From Deltaproteobacteria bacterium (GTDB taxonomy: Bacteria; Desulfobacterota; Syntrophia; Syntrophales; Fen-1087): a DNA stretch of 8,906 nucleotides. Position numbers and translations under genes: made by a program. Positions 1 to 7,640 of this stretch are shown in pieces (positions within the stretch are counted from its first letter, which is position 1; each line of letters opens with the position of its first letter). Below the pieces are notes generated by a model. It searched no databases and was not told the origin of the DNA. It saw only the letters and a program-made list of their open reading frames with translations. The stretch covers positions 1 to 8,906 of the forward strand of contig JAPLJM010000381.1 in assembly GCA_026388595.1 (NCBI GenBank), written 5' to 3'.

Positions 1-1293
1 GAACATGCCATCGCCGAAGCGATCATGCGGTCGGGACAGCAACCCCGGCTCTTTGCCTGCATGAAGGCCAACAATCCCGGGATCGCTTCCCTGTCAGAAA
101 AGATCTTCATGAGCAGTTACAGTGATTTGCACGCGATTGTTGCCTTCGCCGCAGCCTTACGGATTGACTTCGCCGTCATCGGTCCGGAAGATCCCCTGAA
201 CCATGGCGTGGCAGATGCCCTGAAAAAAGCGGGGATTCCTTCTGTGGGACCATTACAGAATTTAGCCCGGCTGGAAACCTCCAAATCCTTCACCCGTGAT
301 CTCGTTGAAAAGTATCAGATCCCGGGAAATCCGCGCTTCAGGAATTTTTCGTCCTTGGACGGCATCGAAGCGTTTCTGGAAGAGCTCGAAGCCGTCGTCG
401 TTAAACCGGATGGTCTGACAGGCGGCAAGGGGGTCATGGTGCAGGGTGATCATTTTCAGACAAAAAAAGAAGCGTTGGCCTTCTGTAAGGATTTTTTCAG
501 GGAACACGCCAGCGTCACCGTCGAGGAAAAGCTGGAGGGCGAGGAGTTCTCCCTGCAGTGCCTCTGCGACGGCAAGACGGTGGTCGCCACCCCTCCGGTT
601 CAGGATCACAAGCGGCGTTTCGCCGACGACAAAGGCCCAAATACGGGCGGTATGGGGTCCTATTCCTGTGAAGATCACAGCCTGCCCTTTATCCATCCGA
701 AAGACATCGCCGACGGCCTGGCGATTACGCAGCAGGTTGCGGAGGCGATTTGCAAAGAAACAGGGGCTCATTACAAGGGCGTGATGTACGGCGGCTTCAT
801 GGTGACAAAATCGGGCGTCCGGCTGCTGGAATACAACGCCCGCTTCGGCGATCCCGAGGCGATGAACATTCTTCCTCTGCTGAAAACCGATTTCGTGGAT
901 CTCTGCCGGGCGGTCATCGACGGAACGCTGGACCGTCTCCCCATCGAATTCGAAAAAAAGGCAACGGTCTGCAAATATGTCGTCCCCCGTGGTTACGGCC
1001 TGCCCAAGGATCATTCCGACGCCCAATCCACGTCCGCCCGGATCGAGGTGGGGGATGTGGGCAAGGCGCGGCTGTACTACTCCTCCGTGGATAAAAGAGA
1101 GGATGGTCTCTATATGACGACGTCCCGCGCCATCGGCGTGGTCGGTATCGCCGATCGCCTGGAAGACGCCGAAAAAATGGCGGAAAAAGCAGCCCGGGCC
1201 ATCCGCGGCCCCGTGGACCACCGGCCGGACATCGGCACGAAGCCTTTGATTGAAAAGCGTATCCGGCATATGCGGGAGATCATGGGAAAATAA
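1..1293 (+). CDS. purD: Phosphoribosylamine-glycine ligase (GAR synthetase), 5'-truncated by the window edge
   Basis: Cytoplasmic ATP-grasp enzyme of purine synthesis; it joins 5-phosphoribosylamine and glycine to give GAR using ATP. The reading frame is open from base 1 (E-H-A-I-A-E-A), which matches the segment just after the N-terminal GxGGR loop, so only about 11-12 residues are missing. The ATG at 25 is internal and is not the true start. Visible motifs: IGPEDPL, the SKSF segment, the ATP-grasp loop VVKPDGLTGGKG (bases about 394-429), GEEFSLQ, the signature QDHKRRF with GPNTGGMGSYS (about 601-666), and the metal/ATP-binding EYNARFGDPEAMN (about 829-867). The C-terminal part contains ATVCKYVVPRGYG and ends DIGTKPLIEKRIRHM. 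Several of these forms (ATVCKYVVP, GGMGSYS, LIEKRIRHM) look to me like the archaeal-type PurD rather than the E. coli type. The gene is followed 78 bp downstream by purH, probably in the same operon. Identity is secure. Confidence 0.97.
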   Translation, partial: EHAIAEAIMRSGQQPRLFACMKANNPGIASLSEKIFMSSYSDLHAIVAFAAALRIDFAVIGPEDPLNHGVADALKKAGIPSVGPLQNLARLETSKSFTRDLVEKYQIPGNPRFRNFSSLDGIEAFLEELEAVVVKPDGLTGGKGVMVQGDHFQTKKEALAFCKDFFREHASVTVEEKLEGEEFSLQCLCDGKTVVATPPVQDHKRRFADDKGPNTGGMGSYSCEDHSLPFIHPKDIADGLAITQQVAEAICKETGAHYKGVMYGGFMVTKSGVRLLEYNARFGDPEAMNILPLLKTDFVDLCRAVIDGTLDRLPIEFEKKATVCKYVVPRGYGLPKDHSDAQSTSARIEVGDVGKARLYYSSVDKREDGLYMTTSRAIGVVGIADRLEDAEKMAEKAARAIRGPVDHRPDIGTKPLIEKRIRHMREIMGK

Positions 1294-1321
1294 TCAATAA
1301 TCATGGACATGCAGAGTGGGT

Positions 1322-1349
1322 TTGTGCAGCGCAACCTGCCGGGGCACAA
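1322..1349. repeat. Short inverted repeat between purD and purH
   Basis: TTGTGC at 1322-1327 is the exact reverse complement of GCACAA at 1344-1349, with a 16-base interior. The repeat lies in the 78-bp purD-purH spacer, upstream of the purH ribosome-binding site. No T-tract follows, so it is not a convincing terminator. It could be an mRNA hairpin or an operator half-site pair. A 6-bp repeat may arise by chance, so the function is open. Confidence 0.25.
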
Positions 1350-1371
1350 TTGAAAATAACAGGAGAGAATC

Positions 1372-2970
1372 ATGCAATTGAATGAAATCAAGCGGGTGTT
1401 GATCAGCGTTACGGATAAAGCGGGGATCGTCGACTTTGCCAAGGGTCTGGCCGCGTTTCAGGTGGAAATTCTCTCCACCGGCGGGACGGCGGCGCAGCTT
1501 CGAAACAGCGGCCTCAGTGTCACCGATGTATCCGATTATACCGGTTTTCCGGAAATGATGGACGGCCGCCTGAAGACGCTGCATCCGAAAATTCATGGGG
1601 GGCTGCTGGCGCTGCGCAATCATGAGGAGCACATGCAATCCCTTCGGGAACATGGGATCGGCCTCATTGACATGGTCGTTGTCAACCTCTATCAGTTTGA
1701 AAAAACCGTGGAGAAAGAAGGCTGCACCCTGGAGACGGCCGTCGAGAACATCGATATCGGCGGACCGACCATGCTCCGGGCGGCGGCCAAGAATTATCCC
1801 TTTGTCAGCGTCGTCACCGACCCGGCAGACTATGGCGCCATCCTGAAAGAAATGAAGGAAAGGGGCGGAAAGATCTCCGAGGAGACGAATTTCCGGCTGG
1901 CCGTCAAGACCTTCCAACTGACCGCCCGCTATGACGGGGCCATTTCCAATCACCTGGGCAAGCTCGGCCCCGACGGCAGTGTGCAGAACCTCTTCCCGGA
2001 CACCTATACGGTTCAATTCAGTCGCGCCCAGGATCTGCGCTACGGCGAGAATCCCCATCAGATGGCTGCTTTCTACCGGGAAAGCGATCCCTGTCTATCC
2101 GCCGTTTCCAACGCCCGGCAGCTTCAGGGAAAAGAGCTGTCCTACAACAATATCATGGATTCCGATGCGGCCTGGCAGGCGGTATCGGATTTTGAAAAAC
2201 CTGCAGTCATCATCATGAAGCATGCCAATCCCTGCGGCGCCGCCACGACAGACAGCGATCTGGCGGAGGCCTACCGGAAGGCAATGGCAACGGACCCTGT
2301 CTCTGCCTTCGGCGGGATCGTCGCTCTGAATCGGCCGGTGGACAAAAAAACGGCGGAGGAACTGGCCAAGACATTTCTGGAGGTGATCATTGCCCCCGCA
2401 TTCGATGACGAGGCCGGAGCCATCCTGGGCGCGAAAAAGAATGTGCGGGTTTTGGAGATCCCCATTCCCCCTGCCAAAGGTTCCGCCGGTTACGACTTCC
2501 GGCGCGTCGTCGGCGGCCTGCTGGTGCAGGACCGGGACCGCGAGGCCTTCGATATCCGCAAGGCGAAGGTGGTCACCAAACGCCAGCCCACAGAGGCGGA
2601 ATACGACGCCCTAGATTTTGCCTGGCGGATCGTCAAGCATGTCAAGTCAAACGCCATCGTCTATGCCACCCGGGACCAGCTCGTGGGTGTGGGTGCCGGC
2701 CAGATGAGCCGGGTGGATTCCGTGAAAATCGCGAAGATGAAGGCCCAGTTGCCCACAGAGGGGTCGGTGCTGGCCTCGGACGCCTTTTTCCCCTTCCGCG
2801 ACGGCGTCGATATGGCCGCCGAAGCGGGGATCATCGCCATCATTCAACCCGGCGGCTCCATGCGGGATGAGGAGGCCATCCAGGCAGCCGACGAGCACGG
2901 CATGGCCATGATCTTTACCGAGCACGGCATGGCCATGATCTTTACAGGTGTCCGGCATTTCAAACATTAA
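1372..2970 (+). CDS. purH: Bifunctional AICAR transformylase / IMP cyclohydrolase
   Basis: Catalyses the last two steps of IMP synthesis in the cytoplasm: formyl transfer from 10-formyl-THF to AICAR, then ring closure to IMP. The N-terminal MGS-like IMP cyclohydrolase domain (about residues 1-195) shows STGGTA, FPEMMDGRLKTLHPKIHGG and NIDIGGPTMLRAAAKN. The AICAR transformylase domain (about 200-532) shows RYGENPHQ, the catalytic KHANPCG (K283-H284), AFGGIVALNRPVD and GVGAGQMSRVDS, and ends GVRHFKH. The start is supported by an AGGAG at 1361-1365, six bases before the ATG. At 532 aa it is slightly long because E508-T516 (EHGMAMIFT) is repeated exactly as residues 517-525; removing one copy gives 523 aa and restores the usual ending. 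The frame stays open through the duplication. It follows purD and is probably co-transcribed with it. Identity is secure; the effect of the insertion on activity is unknown. Confidence 0.97.
   Translation: MQLNEIKRVLISVTDKAGIVDFAKGLAAFQVEILSTGGTAAQLRNSGLSVTDVSDYTGFPEMMDGRLKTLHPKIHGGLLALRNHEEHMQSLREHGIGLIDMVVVNLYQFEKTVEKEGCTLETAVENIDIGGPTMLRAAAKNYPFVSVVTDPADYGAILKEMKERGGKISEETNFRLAVKTFQLTARYDGAISNHLGKLGPDGSVQNLFPDTYTVQFSRAQDLRYGENPHQMAAFYRESDPCLSAVSNARQLQGKELSYNNIMDSDAAWQAVSDFEKPAVIIMKHANPCGAATTDSDLAEAYRKAMATDPVSAFGGIVALNRPVDKKTAEELAKTFLEVIIAPAFDDEAGAILGAKKNVRVLEIPIPPAKGSAGYDFRRVVGGLLVQDRDREAFDIRKAKVVTKRQPTEAEYDALDFAWRIVKHVKSNAIVYATRDQLVGVGAGQMSRVDSVKIAKMKAQLPTEGSVLASDAFFPFRDGVDMAAEAGIIAIIQPGGSMRDEEAIQAADEHGMAMIFTEHGMAMIFTGVRHFKH
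2892..2945 (+). repeat. Perfect 27-bp tandem duplication inside purH
   Basis: Bases 2892-2918 and 2919-2945 are identical over all 27 positions. The unit begins CGAGCACGGCATGG and ends ATCTTTAC. It is a multiple of three, so it duplicates nine residues (EHGMAMIFT) without breaking the frame. Identity of the copies at synonymous positions points to a very recent event, such as replication slippage, or to a sequencing or assembly artefact. Confidence 0.95.
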
Positions 2971-3066
2971 AGGTTACGAACCTTGGTAGAAAACGGAGAA
3001 AGCAGATATTAAGCTGTAGCACCGGGAGAAACCGGCCTGCTCGATTCAATTATAGGAGATGATTCA

Positions 3067-6000
3067 ATGAGGCAGTTCCTCAATATTGTGTTATGTCTGA
3101 TTGTCTGTTGCGGATTGATGCCCATCGGGCCGGGCACTGTGCCTTCCGCCCTGGGAGCCTCTGCACTGCCTCAAGAGACGATTATCCCCCTTGAACTTGC
3201 AAATCCACTCGATATTACCAAGCTGACTCTTGACCAATATCGTCGCGTCGCGGGCGCGGCCCGTGAGGCCATGAAGCTCGTCGAGGGCGACATGACCGGC
3301 GACGAAGCCAAAGCCTTTCAACAAAAGTGGGCTGTTATGGCCGATTTCCCGACGCCCCAGGCTATCAACTACCTGAATAAGCTCAACCCCCTGCTGGTGG
3401 AATTCCTGAAGCTGCGGGGCCTAACCTACACGGCCGCCGAAGAGTATGATGCCGCCTGGGCGGAAGGCACCCTGGCCGCAGGCTACGAAAACGCTCCCGG
3501 GGCAGAGGAGGCCTTTGCCATAGCGGGCCAGCAGAAAACCCTTTTTCAGTCTATTCAAGCCCGCTTGTCGTTCGTGACAAAGCAGATTGAAGCCTTGGGC
3601 GATCCGCCCGATCAGGCCGAGGCCAAAATGAAGGCTGGTAAAAAACACGCCGATGCCCTGAAAACGGTTAAGAAGATAATCAAACCATCTTCAACAAAGC
3701 CCGACGGCAAAACGCTCCCGCCTGCTAAGCGATCTGGCGTAATTCAGATCACATCTTCTTCCCTTGTCGCTGAAGGAGGCACCTTCATCGAATTTACGGC
3801 CGACGTGCCTCCCGATATCGCAAAAAAGGCCACTCTCTATTATTGGCAATCGTGGGGGGGCAATATCGGAAAAGATATCAGCGCCAATTACACGACCTCT
3901 CCCCGGATAACCATGTTTTATCCTCATGCGCCGGGCGGCTGGACGGAGACCGGCATGCCCACACCCATGGCGATGGTGAATCTGGAAGCTCACCAGGTCA
4001 AGGGAAAGATTATCGCATACGGCACATCCGGCAGAATCTACCTTCCAATCAGGAATTTGAACATACAAGCTGTTAAGACCCCCGAGCCATTTTCTGGAGG
4101 GGTTTATGCCGACAAATGGAACGGAAGCAGACCTTCCTTTTCCATGACAGCAAACCTTCCTACCGAATATCCGAGGAAAGACGTGGATAGGGCGAACGGC
4201 CCCCGTATCGACGACTTCAGCCGCCTTTCCATAGGAATAGTGACGCTCAATGCTAAGGATATGGAATACAAAATCCGGGACATCTCGAACATGTGGAAGC
4301 CTGAAAACAGAGAGTGGTATTTCGTAACGCAGCAGAAAATATCAGTCGATATGGGTACGTTTTCCGGTGAAATTATAGAGTCAACAAGACGTTCGGCAAA
4401 GACGCAAAACTCTGAAGGATCCGAATGGCTTACTTTCGGGAAAGGGTTGTTGACCTTGAAGAAAAAGGTTCCTTCCGTGTATACTGGATCTCTTGATTAT
4501 GTCTGGATTGAATATGAAGTCAAATCGACCTGTGCAAAGTGCATCTCAAAGCGGTATGGCGATTACACGGGACTGTCCGACAAGCGGGCGCAGGATTATC
4601 TCCGTAAAATCATCGCGACCATCAACGCCGTTAAAATCGATTATGACGCAGACCAGGGTCCGGCGCCCGAAGCAGATGAAGATGTAGAAAAAATAGACCC
4701 CGAAACGGTCAAAGAGACTATTGCCTTCCATGACTCCAATATTGCCATCCTCGAGAAAAACCTCCAGCGCGAAGAGGAAGAGCTGTCCCGCACCAAAGAT
4801 AACAACCGGCGCGAAGCGCTCGAATTCCGCGTTCGCACGGTCAAGGCCGATATCCAGGCTGAAAAAGATTTGATCGAGTCGCTGAAAACAGGTCAAATCG
4901 TTCACACCCGCACCGAATTCGACGACTACACACGGAACCAGTTTATTTCCAACATCCGGGCAAATCAGATCAGGATGGAAGTGGCGCAGAGACAGGCGGC
5001 AGAGGCCCATCGCATAGCCGCGCTTTTGCCGCCCGGCGAGGCGGAAGAGGCGCGAAAATTCATTGACCGTCAACTCACACCGGAGATTATCGCCAAGGCC
5101 GATCTGTCCCGGATCCAAGGGGTCAACAACGCCCTGATCACGAAAGTTCAAGGCTATGTACAGCAGGCCCAAGCGCAAAAAGAAATCGCCAGTGCGGAAA
5201 GAACCCTGATGGTGCTGGGCGGACTGCAAACTGCGGGAAACATCGCCATTACCTTTGTTGGTGGGCAGACTGGTGCGGCGGCTTACGCAGGCTTTACGGG
5301 TTACATCACGGGAGGACCCGCGGAAGCTATCCGCGGCGCAGCCTCCTGGTACAATCCGGTAACCTACATGGCGGTGGAGGCCTACGACGGCTATACGAAA
5401 GGCGGTTATTTCGCCGGCAAGGGCATGGCCGGAGCCGCCGAAAAAGCGGCGTCGGCCTTAGTCATGGGAAAGCTCTTTGAGTACGGCATCCAGAAGATCG
5501 GTATCACAACAGGGATGCTTTCCAAACCGGCAACGCGGGAAGAGCTGCAGCAGCGACTTGCAGCCTTTAAAAAAAGCGAGGCACTGCAAAATCGCTTACA
5601 GGATTTCCGGCAGGCCGAGGCGCTCAAACAGGGCCTGCCACCCTTCGATACGGCCGGATTCAAAAAGGACATGGCCCGCGGCAAAGAACTGGTTGATGAA
5701 TTTACACATATCGAACAACGGCTGAGCGCGGCGAAGCAATTTTCCGCGGCGCCGGAAACCGTGAAGGAGCTTGAAGCCCTGACCGCTCAAAAGGCAAAGG
5801 AACTCAATGCCAGCTTCCATGCCAAAAACTTTCTGAAGGCCACGGGCGGCGAGGTGGAAAAGCTTGCCACCACCAGGATCGAACAACTCTACAAACAGGT
5901 TGATGCCCGTTTCAAAAAGATCATGACCGAGGAAAAGTGGGACATGCGCTATTTGAAGTTCAAGGAATTCCGCAATGCCAGCAGCCGCGGCAAGATCGGC

Positions 6001-6636
6001 ATGGACCGCGACTTCGGACTCGTTGAGGACGAGGTGACGCTGCTGATTAAGAACGGCCGGTCATCATCGATCCACCAGATGCAGAAAGACGGGCAAAAAG
6101 CCTATAAACAAGCATACGAAGAGATCATGAGCCAGAACTATGAGAAATCCTTCCAGGAGTTCACAACCCATGCCCACTCGGAGAGCTTCCGCGATCTGGG
6201 CGTATTAAAGGATCTGCGGAACCCGACAAACGTGGCCCAGCTTGAACGCATGTGGGGAGAGCAAACGGCCAGAACCATTGAATACAAAGGGCTCCATATG
6301 CTCAATGATCCCAAACTAAACCAGCACATGAGCCTCCTGGACCGCCACATTGAAAGCAGCCGGGGACTGTCCAAGGAACTCGAAAAGAAGATTATTCCAT
6401 TTCTGCAAAACGCCAAGGCCGCACCGGGAATAGACCTGAAGAAGATCAAGGCGACGGAAGAGCATTTCCGGGGACTCAAACAGATACTGGATGACTTCAG
6501 CACCAACAAAATCGATCCCGTTACGGCCAGTGACCGTCTGAGGGCCTATACGGGCGGCAAGGACCTGCCCCAGGTCCTCGATCAGGTGCGGAACGTAACG
6601 GAGGCCCTTTTCAAGTTCGGCGCCGTCGGAAAATAA
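3067..6636 (+). CDS. Very large exported protein of unknown function (1189 aa)
   Basis: I do not recognise the family. Residues 1-33 form a Sec signal peptide: basic start, hydrophobic core about 5-20, and a likely cut in the ALGASA region. C14-C15 lack a proper lipobox, so it is probably not a lipoprotein. Residues 45-205 are helical. Residues 225-490 are beta-rich and Ig-like in character, with a CxxC pair at C489/C492. Residues 545-610 are a charged coiled coil. Residues 714-760 are glycine-rich and hydrophobic (GGLQTAGNIAITFVGGQTG), followed by WYNPVTYMAVEAYDGY. Residues 827-865 are three 13-residue repeats, and 870-1189 are helical and charged, with a block GKIGMDRDFGL at about 975-985. 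The start is supported by AGGAG at 3054-3058, eight bases before the ATG. It lies 96 bp after purH with only weak promoter-like hexamers between (TTGGTA 2983-2988, GATATT 3005-3010). A surface, adhesin-like or toxin-delivery role is possible, but this is inference only. Confidence 0.9.
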   Translation: MRQFLNIVLCLIVCCGLMPIGPGTVPSALGASALPQETIIPLELANPLDITKLTLDQYRRVAGAAREAMKLVEGDMTGDEAKAFQQKWAVMADFPTPQAINYLNKLNPLLVEFLKLRGLTYTAAEEYDAAWAEGTLAAGYENAPGAEEAFAIAGQQKTLFQSIQARLSFVTKQIEALGDPPDQAEAKMKAGKKHADALKTVKKIIKPSSTKPDGKTLPPAKRSGVIQITSSSLVAEGGTFIEFTADVPPDIAKKATLYYWQSWGGNIGKDISANYTTSPRITMFYPHAPGGWTETGMPTPMAMVNLEAHQVKGKIIAYGTSGRIYLPIRNLNIQAVKTPEPFSGGVYADKWNGSRPSFSMTANLPTEYPRKDVDRANGPRIDDFSRLSIGIVTLNAKDMEYKIRDISNMWKPENREWYFVTQQKISVDMGTFSGEIIESTRRSAKTQNSEGSEWLTFGKGLLTLKKKVPSVYTGSLDYVWIEYEVKSTCAKCISKRYGDYTGLSDKRAQDYLRKIIATINAVKIDYDADQGPAPEADEDVEKIDPETVKETIAFHDSNIAILEKNLQREEEELSRTKDNNRREALEFRVRTVKADIQAEKDLIESLKTGQIVHTRTEFDDYTRNQFISNIRANQIRMEVAQRQAAEAHRIAALLPPGEAEEARKFIDRQLTPEIIAKADLSRIQGVNNALITKVQGYVQQAQAQKEIASAERTLMVLGGLQTAGNIAITFVGGQTGAAAYAGFTGYITGGPAEAIRGAASWYNPVTYMAVEAYDGYTKGGYFAGKGMAGAAEKAASALVMGKLFEYGIQKIGITTGMLSKPATREELQQRLAAFKKSEALQNRLQDFRQAEALKQGLPPFDTAGFKKDMARGKELVDEFTHIEQRLSAAKQFSAAPETVKELEALTAQKAKELNASFHAKNFLKATGGEVEKLATTRIEQLYKQVDARFKKIMTEEKWDMRYLKFKEFRNASSRGKIGMDRDFGLVEDEVTLLIKNGRSSSIHQMQKDGQKAYKQAYEEIMSQNYEKSFQEFTTHAHSESFRDLGVLKDLRNPTNVAQLERMWGEQTARTIEYKGLHMLNDPKLNQHMSLLDRHIESSRGLSKELEKKIIPFLQNAKAAPGIDLKKIKATEEHFRGLKQILDDFSTNKIDPVTASDRLRAYTGGKDLPQVLDQVRNVTEALFKFGAVGK
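5545..5661 (+). repeat. Three tandem 13-residue (39-bp) repeats in the exported protein
   Basis: Residues 827-839 (LQQRLAAFKKSEA), 840-852 (LQNRLQDFRQAEA) and 853-865 (LKQGLPPFDTAGF) align without gaps. Leucine is at positions 1 and 5 and phenylalanine at position 8 in all three; EA ends the first two, and the third has diverged. The DNA copies differ at many codon positions, so this is an old protein-level repeat, probably helical, rather than a recent duplication. It sits just after the hydrophobic glycine-rich region. Confidence 0.7.
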
Positions 6637-6776
6637 ATTCTTTGGATGTCGTCAACCGGGAAAACAGACAACAGGTGAGCGCTCTGAACCTGCTGGCCTC
6701 AAGGTAGCCCGCGGGGGCCGATATCGTTGATCGACTGTTTCTTATTATGTAAAAAATAAAGGAGGTTATACAAACC

Positions 6777-7562
6777 ATGGACTACACCAGAATTACCGTT
6801 GAAATTCGCGGCCATGTCATTCTCATGGGGCTCAACCGCCCGGAGAAACGAAACGCCTTTGACCTGGAGATGTACGAAGAACTCGCATTCGCCTATGGCG
6901 AGTTGGACAGAAACCCGGAGCTTCGCTGCGGCGTCCTTTTCGCGCAGGGAGAGCATTTTACCGCGGGCCTGGAGCTGGACAAGTGGGCGTCGGTCTTTTC
7001 CGGCGGCAAATGGGTGCTTCCCGAGGGCTGCATCCATCCGCTCGGCCTTGACCTGGAGTCACGATGCAGAAAACCGGTCGTCATGGCCATTCGCGGCCGC
7101 TGCTATACCATCGGCTTCGAGCTGCTGCTGGCCCAGGATATCCGCGTGGCAGCGACGGATGCAAAGATCGCCCTGCTGGAGGTCAAGCGCGGCATTTACC
7201 CCGTCGGTGGCGGCACGGTGCGGCTCTTCCAGGAGATCGGCTGGGGCAACGCCATGCGGTATCTGCTCACCGGCGACGAAATCACCGGCGCGGAGGCGTA
7301 CCGGATGGGCCTGGTTCAGGAGCTGACCGAGCCGGGACAGGAACTTGATCGCGCCATTCAGATTGCTACGGACATCGCGAGCCGTGCGCCGCTCGGCGTG
7401 ATGGCGGCCCTCCGGTCGGCGCGGCTCACCGGCATCGAGGGACAGGGCGCCGCCCTGGCCCGTCTCATCCCCGATCTGATGCCCCTGATGAAGAGCGAAG
7501 ACGCCATGGAAGGCATGATGTCGTTCATGGAACGGCGCGAGGCCAAATTTAAAGGGAAATAA
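6777..7562 (+). CDS. Crotonase / enoyl-CoA hydratase family protein
   Basis: A 261-aa cytoplasmic member of the crotonase superfamily, which acts on acyl-CoA thioesters by stabilising an enolate in an oxyanion hole. Visible: NRPEKRNAF (20-28), the first oxyanion segment HFTAGLEL (60-67), the second at G113 within CYTIGFELLL, and two acidic residues E115 and E135 (in LLEVKRGIYPVGGGTVRL) at the places of the two catalytic glutamates of rat enoyl-CoA hydratase. The tail SEDAMEGMMSFMERREAKFKGK is typical of the family, and the length is normal. The loop reads YTIGFE instead of the usual GGGxE. Hydratase activity is therefore likely, but isomerase or other crotonase chemistry cannot be excluded, so no symbol is given. 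GGAGG at 6761-6765 supports the start. The 140-bp upstream gap has only weak promoter-like hexamers (TTGATC 6727-6732, TAAAAA 6750-6755). It may serve fatty-acid or aromatic-acid degradation. Confidence 0.93.
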   Translation: MDYTRITVEIRGHVILMGLNRPEKRNAFDLEMYEELAFAYGELDRNPELRCGVLFAQGEHFTAGLELDKWASVFSGGKWVLPEGCIHPLGLDLESRCRKPVVMAIRGRCYTIGFELLLAQDIRVAATDAKIALLEVKRGIYPVGGGTVRLFQEIGWGNAMRYLLTGDEITGAEAYRMGLVQELTEPGQELDRAIQIATDIASRAPLGVMAALRSARLTGIEGQGAALARLIPDLMPLMKSEDAMEGMMSFMERREAKFKGK

Positions 7563-7575
7563 ACGCCTGACTGAC

Positions 7576-7620
7576 ATGAGCGGCGCGTGCCCGGCAAGGG
7601 TATGCGCCGCCTCGTCATTT
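7576..7620 (+). terminator. Hairpin terminator after the crotonase gene
   Basis: GCGGCGCGTGCCC (7580-7592) pairs over 13 positions with GGGTATGCGCCGC (7598-7610), with two G-U wobbles and a 5-base loop GGCAA. The stem may extend outward past a single bulged C. The following CTCGTCATTTCTC is only modestly T-rich, so an intrinsic terminator is likely but not textbook. It begins about 14 bp after the crotonase stop and separates that gene from the AT-rich cassette downstream. Confidence 0.65.
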
Positions 7621-7640
7621 CTCATCTGAAGCTTACACCA

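Noticed and set aside
262..1269. Long minus-strand open frame (335 aa) across purD
   Set aside because: It lies wholly antisense to a clearly conserved ATP-grasp enzyme and its translation shows no recognisable motif; it is a shadow of GC-rich codon usage.
1303..1353. 16-codon open frame in the purD-purH spacer
   Set aside because: It has no ribosome-binding site and no recognisable sequence, and its length is expected by chance.
1294..2058. Minus-strand open frame (254 aa) opposite purH
   Set aside because: It is antisense to the conserved cyclohydrolase domain, with no recognisable motifs; the frame is explained by the codon structure of purH.
2970..2984. Hairpin AAGGTT-acg-AACCTT right after the purH stop
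   Set aside because: The stem is perfect but only 6 bp and AT-rich, and no T-tract follows, so I do not call it a terminator.
3043..3070. Direct repeat GATTCAAT (3043-3050, 3061-3068) and a 3-codon frame ATG-ATT-CAA-TGA overlapping the large gene's start
   Set aside because: An 8-bp repeat here may be chance, and the tiny frame's ATG abuts the Shine-Dalgarno with no usable spacing, so it is unlikely to be translated.
4546..5229. Minus-strand open frame (227 aa) inside the exported-protein gene
   Set aside because: Its composition mirrors the coiled-coil coding strand, no domain is visible, and the plus-strand gene has a proper start, ribosome-binding site and signal peptide.
6637..6776. Possible terminator between the large gene and the crotonase (CAGGT/ACCTG at 6672-6692 and a CCCGCGGG palindrome)
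   Set aside because: The stems are 4-5 bp or simple palindromes without a T-tract; nothing convincing separates the two transcripts.
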